64,000 nucleotides of DNA from NCBI GenBank assembly GCA_006176705.1, contig QRFJ01000054.1:3138153-3202152 (forward strand). Direction: 5' to 3'. Shown piece after piece: positions 56,818 to 64,000 of the stretch (position 1 is its first letter; the number at the start of each line of letters is the position of its first letter). Source of the stretch: Cocos nucifera. Lineage: Eukaryota > Streptophyta > Magnoliopsida > Arecales > Arecaceae. Made by a program: the position numbers and the translations under genes. Below the pieces are notes generated by a model that ran no database searches, was not told where the DNA came from, and was given only the letters and a program-made list of their open reading frames with translations.

Positions 56818-56932
56818 CTTTTTCCGTTGGAAGGGAATTTGAATTAAGAGGAAGAGAGATTTCTCGAGCACTCCTTTAAGAACAAAGGCACACCGGCTTC
56901 CTTTAAGAGGGGAATCTTTGCCGGTAGGACCC

Positions 56933-56949
56933 TTCCTTTAGCACCAATC
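56933..56949 (-). promoter_or_regulatory. I primer binding site
   Basis: Minus strand ATTGGTGCTAAAGGAAG directly inside the 5' LTR. It has the TGG expected at a tRNA 3' end complement; the tRNA is not identified. Confidence 0.6.
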
Positions 56950-57916
56950 TGTTGACGCAAAAATTGATCGTCGCCGGAGTCCGCCGGAGTTGACGTCGAT
57001 GAGGTCACCGCCGGGGACCTGCAAAACAAAGTCTGGCTCAGAGCCGATGGGGGGTGGCTCCGGCAAGCCCCTCCGACGCTCAAGTCAGTTCCCGTCAACA
57101 GGAATGGAATGCTTGGTAGAGTATAGAGGAAGAGAAAAGGATTTTCAGAACCTGGGCTAAGGGTATCCGAAGGGTCCTTTTTATAGAGGGAGCTTGTTGT
57201 AACCGCCTTGATTAATGAGCGTCGTAACTGTCCTGATTAATGTCGATCGTTATTGCTGATCGTTATTGCCGATAAATGCCGATCATTATTGTCATGTAAC
57301 CGTAGCGAGATCGCCTGCAGTAATCCATCATAAGGAGTTCGGCCATTGAGAAGCTCGTCCACTGAAAAAGTCTGTAGGGAGCCCGGCTTCCTTAGAAGCT
57401 CGGTCGTTGGAGAAATCCACGCAGAGTCCGACTTCCGTATAAGCCCGATCGCTGGAGGGTTCCGTAAGGAGTCCAGCTTCCTTAGAAGCTCGGCCCGAGA
57501 GGAAGCTTTGGGGGGAGTTCAGCTCCTGCAGGCGCCTGGCTGTAACGACGCGGAGACAGTTCAGCTTTTGCAGGAGTCTGACTGAAGCTCGACGATTAAG
57601 TAATCAGAAGTAGTTTGGCAGCTAAGTAGTTCGGCCCGCTGCCGACTGCTGAGGAGTTCAGACGCTGATTGTCCGAAGGAGCTTGACCGGCCGAAAGAAT
57701 GGTCACTTGAGGAGTTCGGCCGCTGGGAGTATGAAGCTCGGCCGCTTAAGAGTTCGGTCGGTTTGAAGGACTTCGACTGAGGTTCGACCGCTGAGAAGTT
57801 CGGTCGGATGTAGGAGTTCGGCTAACACGCATCCGCTGAGGCTCTTCCATGGCTATTGACCGCATCAGGCTGGGCGCCGAACTTGACTTTGGCAGGAGCG
57901 GAATTTATCCCCAACA
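56950..57916 (-). repeat. I 5' LTR
   Basis: 967 bp, matches 49075-50066. It starts TGTTGACGCAAAAATTG and ends ATCCCCAACA. TATA-like box on the minus strand near 57177-57184. Confidence 0.9.
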
Positions 57917-60291
57917 AATCATATAATATGCATTTATAACATAAATTAGGATATTGGACCATATCTTTGATCGCTTAATCCTAATTTAACCCTGATTGCC
58001 GACAGCAGTCCGTCAAGGGTTCCACTAGATGCCCACATGTTCACCCTCTAATGTTGATCCATACGGAGACTTAATAAAGACACCAGCACCTCTAAATATT
58101 TTAATTAAAATTCTTATAACAAAAATTTTAATTATTTGGGCAAAAAAACCTTTCTTAGCCTTTAATGTTACCCTCCTAGCCTTTCCTTGCCTTCCTTTCT
58201 TGCTTCTTGTCTTCTTAATTTTTATTCCTAATCTTTGTCTTATTGGAAGACTTATTGTCCTTAAATCAGGACCTTGTCTAGATAAGAGAAAGAGGAATAA
58301 AGAAAATTGGACAAGAAAGCCTCTTGTAAGAAAGAAAGGAGTTCTGAAGGCCTTGGACTCTCGGTGCGCACCCCTATTTATAATGTATGTAGGGGTGCCA
58401 TCTTAGATTTCTCACGCCTATTCCCTATTCTCATCTTACGCCCATTCAAAAATATCACGCCCAGAAGAAAATGCTATATGAAATTCAAGGAATTAATATG
58501 AAAATGTGCCTTGCAACAGGACTCTTCGTATAATTCTACGTAAGTTTCTTCCAAAGAGTTGCAACTCTTTTATATTAGTGTCATTAATTTCTACTATTGA
58601 TTAGGATCAAATGATGATCTAAAGGTCTAAAAGGATGGCGCCAAATTAGAAGATGGCGTGGGAAAATTGGGCATGGAAAAGTCAAAGCTTCAAGATGTTT
58701 GACTTGGTCCAAGGGGCGCTTAGAAGGATGGGACGGCTAGGACTCCTCTCTTATCCAAACTCCATATATTCTATGAAGGAATTTAATCTACAGAAGGACT
58801 CTTCTACACCCCTTCTCAGATCTAAAAATACGTAACAATTTTTACGTAACATAAAAATAGATAAGAGGAATTAAATGTGGCGCCAAGCTATCCCATGCGC
58901 AAAAGACTCTTTGCGCATAATGCTATCCCCACGCACCAAAGAGAGAGACTCTCTGGCGTGTGGGATTCAGATATGTGGTGCCATATCCCATGGCTCAACC
59001 AGCCATGGGTCAACCCAATTAATTAGCCAAAATTGATTTGACCAAAATTGGATCTAATTAGCCGAAAACGGAACCCGATTCGAATCCGATTCGAATATAA
59101 GTGCTAGGGTTTGCAACATATACTAGCATGTTCAACTTGCAAACATGATCTAATCCAATTAGACTCTTGATCAATTTTCTTTGTGTGATTCATTGGGTTC
59201 AACATCTAGCCAGCAGTGGGTCTAGGTGTGATTTAACCTAATTTGGTTAGAACTTAACCAAACCAATTTAGGTCAAATTGAGCTGACCCGTTTTGATCAA
59301 TTAGAACACTTTCTAATTAACGATCAAATTAAATTTTTTAATTTGATCGAACCCAAAAGACAAAATTAACGTCCAACAACGTATCATGTCTACCCAGAAG
59401 ATATGAAATTTTGATGAAAATACCAAAAATACCCTTCAGTGGAAAGTTACCATACAATAAGATCCTTCGATCACCCTACATCCCAAATATGACTTTGGAT
59501 ATGGAAATATGTCAAACCCAATATTATATTCATATTTCTCTCAATCTTATAATGATGATTTGATTAATAAAACATTAGAAACCATTTCTAATTTTCATCA
59601 TGCTTTGATCAAAGTCTTCGTGAATCATCATTTGATTGAAGCAAGTAGGATGCAAACTCCTCTTACTAGGAGTGATCGATTCCATGTTGACCTACTCACA
59701 ACCTCCATATACTATCCACCATATCCAAAACATCCCGTACATGATCGAGTCATGAATGAGCATGAACCAAAATATGAATTCATGCATACAAGGTTCTATG
59801 GTAGTCTCAGGTCAAAGGATTACATGCACCACTCCCACTATGAGAACCATCTATTGACATGTAGATAAAACTCCATTAAACGTTCTCAAGTTGGATCAAT
59901 TCAGTGAACTCATTCTCTAATGAGCACCCATATCCTTGTATTAGTGTCATACACAAGTGATAGTAAGATCAATCACCCTTTCATCAAGTATACAAAGGAT
60001 ATGCTAGTCTTTTCAGAAATATTAATCCCCAACTCAATGTTCCATCGACTAGGAATATTTTAGATTAGGATTTTAAGATTTTAGGTCTCACAGGTATGAT
60101 CTCATCATAACCCTAAAACCAGCCCTAATATATGCAATTCATCATAATCTTAAAAATAAATATTTAAGACACAGCATATAACGAAATAAATGCTTTTATT
60201 TATATAAAATTATCATTACATGAGTCTAGAAGATAAAAGAATATTCCATCAAAATACATATTTCGATTGGCTTGAAAGCATATTCCTTTCA
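57917..60291 (-). repeat. H 5' LTR, outer part
   Basis: Matches 41766-44126. A plus-strand ORF of 119 residues at 59509-59868 is the longest in the LTR, but the other LTR has it interrupted and it resembles nothing I know. Confidence 0.9.
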
Positions 60292-61524
60292 GCAGTTACA
60301 TCAGTTAAAAGCACGACCATAATATAGCCTGTAATCAATCATCACCTTAGGTTTGGAGTCTTTCTTGACAATGAAGTCCAAAGATGACGAGTAGAATGTA
60401 AGAATTCAAGATTGAAACAAAGGCTTCCATCTGTCAGAAACGGGATCTTTTGGCTCTTAAGATGGTAAACAGAGGCTGTATGTGAGACAATAATCAATAA
60501 ATGACTTTCAAATTGTAGGATTTATTGATACAGCTAAAAGGATGCAAAGCAAATAGCAGGTGATTATTTTCTCATTTGTGCCTCACCTGAATCTCAGAAA
60601 GGTCAAATTGCAGCTTATGATTTGCTACCACAGAAATCAGCTTCTTTAAAATGCATTAAGCATTCCCATAATTTCAAGTGAGCAAAGAATTGAGGACTGC
60701 CAACTAGCAGCCTATTATCTTACCTTATTAGTGCAAAAATAGGGAGAAGTAAAAAGGTTTATGCAAACTTTCTTTTATTTCTTCAATTGCATTTACTTAA
60801 GAGTCCTAGATTTTAGAAGCAAACAACCAACTCCTTCGCAGAAAGAGAGGTTAGCTGCTTGGGAGGAGAAACGTTCTTCAACTTTGAGTAAAGAAAAAAA
60901 GGAAAGGATCGAATGAGCCTTGATCATCATAGGAAGATACAAGATACTCCAAATCATAGACAAAAGAATCTATAGTCAATTTGTGCTTCCGTATTCCTTG
61001 GAACATTAACAACTGTTGAACATTGAAATGGGACAAAAACAAGTTGCTATTGTGTCTGTGCCAAAACAAATGGAATTGTGCAGATATAGGAAGATCCTAC
61101 TGGATCAAAATATCATGCCTCCTCAGAATATATTTTACCAATTAATCATGAAAACCAAATACACAAACGTTGATAGATCCTAAGCAATGATGCTGGCACT
61201 CTAAATGTATAACAACAGAAATAAGATGCAATTAAATGCTGCTCAAGAACCAAATTCTATGAATAAGAAAAGAAAAAGGTACTAAATCACTTACAACATT
61301 AAATTTCTAATGCTGAATAATATTAAGTTATGAAATGAACAAACTTGGATAACCACAATCTTATACAGCTGCATAACTGGTAACTATGGAGAGAGGAAAA
61401 ATGAACTCAAACACTTATAACAGGAATAAATGGATACCATGTTATCAAGAAAGTTATGACTTCTAAAATATTCCGATAATTTAGAGCTCCAAAAGAGAAC
61501 AGGATTTCATTGAAGGACAAGATA
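60292..61524. other. Non-coding flank, host-like
   Basis: AT-rich unique DNA between element H and the exon at 61525. It probably includes the 3' region of the minus-strand gene. No repeats or ORFs of note. Confidence 0.45.
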
Positions 61525-61634
61525 TCAAACCTCTAAGAGGAAATTATGTTTAAAAGGAAGGTTCCTGTCAGCATGTTCAATGGAATAACGCAACATGTCC
61601 ACTATGGCCAACTCAGTATCATACTCATTTCTAC
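61525..61634 (-). CDS. Terminal exon of an unidentified minus-strand gene (THGD motif protein)
   Basis: The exon reads RNEYDTELAIVDMLRYSIEH and continues to a TGA at 61525-61527. It begins after an acceptor (GCGCACAG before GTAGAAATG) and joins in phase to the exon at 61715-61840 across an 80-base intron with GT and AG ends. The joint makes a Gly codon. The frame is long, acidic/hydrophobic in pattern and without stops. The product is not identified; see the next exon. No TE similarity was seen. Confidence 0.6.
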
Positions 61635-61714
61635 CTGTGCGCATGATGTTTAGAGTTCAAAAAAATCAGAATAATTGTCATCAAGCATAATGACTCATTT
61701 CAGCCTTGCATCAC

Positions 61715-61840
61715 CTGGAATGTCAAAAATTTGTGTAAGTGGAGGAATTCCTAATAATTCACCCAGATAAGCACGGATATGAGCACGGTCAGAGAGTGAG
61801 AGTTGATCACCATGCGTGACCACAACAACTGGCTTGTTAT
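61715..61840 (-). CDS. Penultimate exon with THGD motif, possibly GTPase-like
   Basis: The 126-base exon begins after TGTAG and encodes NKPVVVVTHGDQLSLSDRAH followed by IRAYLGELLGIPPLTQIFDI. A beta strand followed by Thr-His-Gly-Asp is compatible with the base-recognition loop of septin- or AIG1-like GTPases, but no P-loop exon was found upstream, so this is inference. Donor CCAG|GTGATG matches the consensus. The upstream exons should lie at higher coordinates, but none could be recognised with confidence. Confidence 0.6.
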
Positions 61841-62283
61841 CTACAATAATACAAGGAGACAAATATTAATCAATTTGGCAAAACATAGATATCATTCATG
61901 GACAGGAGAGTTGGAAATGACTAGCAACAGGACATATCACACAGGTAACAAGTAAATGTATCAAGGAAGAAAATAAAATCATCCTGGATACATGACAACC
62001 TAACCCAAGTCTGTGATAGTAGTGTCAATGCATCAAATAAAGGTTTCAGACTTTGTGCCATCCAGCCAACACATAAATTTCAATCAATGCTACCACAGCT
62101 TCATACCTGTAGCTTGCAACTGTATGCGATTTTCAATTACAGCAAAGGCAAAACTCAGTTTTGTAAAGTTATATTATAAATCTGGAGATTTTCATTTGGA
62201 ATAAACCATTCAAAGTTTTCAGGAGCTATATGTTAGAGTTCCTCCTTTACTTAAATATCCAACAGTAGTTAATCCATCTGATT
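61841..62283. other. Intron or intergenic DNA
   Basis: Between two minus-strand exon candidates. A weak + strand ORF (62013-62204) has no support. No GTPase-type P-loop was seen. Confidence 0.4.
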
Positions 62284-62403
62284 TTATTTCAACCAGTCAA
62301 TAGGAAGTCTGATCCAGTGAAAATCCTTAGGCTCTTCTGTAACCGGATTTAAGTAACAGTCCCATCTCTCATGAATTTTAGGACTTATCCAAGAAAACTC
62401 AGC
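62284..62403 (-). CDS. Possible terminal exon of a second unidentified gene
   Basis: After an acceptor (AATGTAG before GCTGAG) the 120-base exon encodes 39 residues, AEFSWISPKIHERWDCYLNP then VTEEPKDFHWIRLPIDWLK, and ends TAA at 62284-62286. The Trp- and charge-rich composition is protein-like. It ends with its own stop, so it does not splice into the exon at 61840 without skipping, and belongs to another gene or to an alternative end. Family unknown. Confidence 0.45.
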   Translation of the reverse strand, partial: AEFSWISPKIHERWDCYLNPVTEEPKDFHWIRLPIDWLK

Positions 62404-63520
62404 CTACATTTGCAATTGGACACAAACACAATTAAAGAAAATTACTGAACAATATAGATAAGAAGCTAAATGATTAGACTCCCAGAATACCACCTGTTAT
62501 TTCTTTACATATCAATGATGATTAAACATGAAAATGAACGATGATTTAGATAAAAGAAGAGAAGACAGCACTAAGATCCATCATGAGTTATTGCTGGAGA
62601 TGCTGCTTTAGATGGAGGAAAGTCTGAGCATCATTGCTTAGTCATAATTGCATCACCAAGAAATGGTAGAAGAATCATGATGATGTAAGGACCAAGTGAA
62701 GAGAGCTTAGCTCTCATAGGCAAATGCTGAGTGAAGAGGGCTTTAGCCCTTCTATCTCTCTTTAGTGCAGTGGTAATGCTTAAGTCAAGCTCAAGGAACC
62801 TGTTTTAGCCAACAGAAAGTGACAACAATTTGACTATGATTTAGACCTTCTCAGAAAGATCATTTGAAGAAAAGGCATTCCTCATATCCATCCATAGATA
62901 GGCAACCGATGAGATATCAAAACAGCAAGTGAAACATTGGTAGATTCGTCTTTGCCACAAGGACAGAGGTCTTGTTGTAGCCACTTTGTCAGGAACATGA
63001 GTAAAGCCATGAGGAAGGTGGTCCTTATAGCTCTCAACTGAGAGATCAAAGTAAGTTGATATTTTGTAAACTCACTTACATCTAATAAGCCAATCAAATA
63101 TCTAGAACTGTGTTTCAAGTGCTTGACCATTAGTGGTCCATCATTACATCGAAAATTCAATCCCAAATAATAAAACAGAAAAATGTAATCAAGAATTACA
63201 CCATGCATCATGCAAATAGCAGTGAGGATGGCATAGTAAGCACACCATTTCACATCATGCTGAAACCTAGAATGCATTATTACAGAGAGAGAGCAAATGC
63301 ATGCAAATACAGCATATATGTATGTACGTTTGTGCATGCACATATATATATATCTTTTACATCATAACTTATGAAAGGGGAAAAAAATATTAGAGTTGTT
63401 AAGATAAACATAACATTTGCCAATACAACAATAATAATCTGGTACACTAATATTTGTTGTTGATGACAGACGCACTCAACCTAGAAAAGTAAACAACTTG
63501 CCAAAAAAATATATCAATAA
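62404..63520. other. Region with an unassigned minus-strand ORF
   Basis: A 153-residue minus-strand ORF (63343-62882) contains a hydrophobic middle part and a Cys-rich end, but includes a perfect splice-donor-like sequence (GATGTAAGTGAG at about 63074) and has no family I recognise. It may be partly exon. The rest has no clear signal. A short AT microsatellite lies at 63341-63352. Confidence 0.35.
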
Positions 63521-64000
63521 TGTTGGAGATAAATCCCGCTCCAGCCGAAGTCTAGCTCGATGCTCAGCCTAATGCAACCAGTAGCCGCAGAAGAGCTTCG
63601 GCAGACGGGCTTCAGCCGAACTCCCAGCGGCCGAGCTTTTTCCAACCCGTTCAGCCGACCGAACTAGTTAGCTGCCGAGCTTCTTCGGACTCCCAGCGTC
63701 AAGACCGAACACTTCACCGACCGAGCTACTTAGCGGCCACTCCCTTGGACTCGAGCGGCAGAGCTTTAACGAAATTTCCCGGCGTCGAACTCCTCGCGTC
63801 GTCCGAATTCGGCGACCGAGCTCCCTACCGAACCGGTCCACGGCCGGCCCTCAGGCCGAAGTCCAACGGCAAGGCAAACTCTGCACACGGCCGACGCTTC
63901 ATCCCAACAGGCCGAATCCCATCCAGCGGACGAGCATTACCTGATACCGCACAGCCCGAAGTCTTCAACGGACTCGAGCCGAGCTTTTTTAGGACCTCTC
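63521..64000 (+). repeat. Gypsy LTR J, plus orientation, cut by the window end
   Basis: Begins TGTTGGAGATAAATCCCGCTCC, the reverse complement of the right ends of LTRs E, F and I, so this copy lies in the opposite direction to all others in the window. Degenerate short units around CCGAACTCC continue to the end. The preceding five bases are AATAA. Whether it is solo or part of a full element cannot be told. Confidence 0.8.

Larger units (their letters stand above)
49075..57916 (-). mobile_element. Gypsy element I, Tat-like, nearly full length
   Basis: 8.84-kb minus-strand Ty3/gypsy element inserted in the H 5' LTR, with exact AATCA duplications (49070-49074 and 57917-57921). LTRs are 56950-57916 and 49075-50066. 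All domains are found in the order gag, protease, RT, RNase H, second RNase H-like domain, integrase. The second RNase H-like domain points to the Tat lineage. Many frameshifts make it inactive. A five-copy hairpin repeat sits between integrase and the polypurine tract. Confidence 0.9.
41667..60291 (-). mobile_element. Copia element H, carrying gypsy I in its 5' LTR
   Basis: Minus-strand copia element. The 3' LTR is 41667-44126; the 5' LTR is 48971-49074 plus 57917-60291. Flanks are GAAGT (41662-41666) and GCAGT (60292-60296), four of five identical. Gag, protease, integrase, RT and RNase H are all present in copia order but broken. Without I it would be about 9.8 kb. Confidence 0.85.

Noticed and set aside
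59509..59868. 119-residue ORF on the + strand
   Set aside because: Located in the H 5' LTR; the equivalent sequence at about 43360-43720 has stops. Likely chance.

Overview
The window looks like nuclear DNA of a repeat-rich plant. A monocot, probably a palm, is my guess from the family resemblance of the repeats and from the GC-rich third codon positions of the one clear gene; no search was run. There are no bacterial features. Most of the 64 kb is nested LTR retrotransposons of two classes, Ty1/copia and a Tat-like Ty3/gypsy family. One interrupted single-copy host gene and some host exons lie between them.

Layout. (1) 1-5845: decayed + strand copia A1 (partial LTR, PBS, gag, protease, integrase, RT), interrupted by an unclassified insertion T1 (2027-3618). 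(2) 5846-about 17700: older minus-strand gypsy G1, carrying copia A2 (7096-15022, duplication TATAG) and a solo LTR E (16613-17543). A2 is mostly LTR, a 628-base assembly gap, a second T-family insertion T2 and an RNase H remnant. (3) 17700-18739: AT-rich non-coding DNA. (4) 18740-32906: three-level nest, with minus copia B holding + copia C (20879-32412, duplication GAATG), which holds minus gypsy D (25040-29885, duplication GGTAT). (5) 32907-34977: flank and upstream region of a secreted LRR-protein gene. (6) 34978-39180: the LRR gene; rearranged gypsy block F (36184-39150) sits 30 bases before its apparent native stop codon. (7) 39181-41666: non-coding, with a microsatellite and a 99-bp duplication. 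(8) 41667-60291: minus copia H with 2.5-kb LTRs; its 5' LTR is split by the most complete gypsy, I (49075-57916, duplication AATCA). (9) 60292-63520: host-like DNA with three minus-strand exons. (10) 63521-64000: start of a gypsy LTR in the opposite orientation (J), running out of the window.

Functional picture. None of the elements can encode intact proteins; all coding regions carry stops or frameshifts. Elements B, C, D and F have lost most or all of pol and, if they ever moved in this form, depended on relatives. The order of insertion can be read from the nesting: B before C before D, H before I, G1 before A2 and E, A1 before T1. The most unusual observations are the structured repeat arrays in the 3' untranslated part of the gypsy family (a hairpin present once in D and about five times in I, and a second hairpin array in D and F) and the LRR gene whose last codons were displaced by a retrotransposon.
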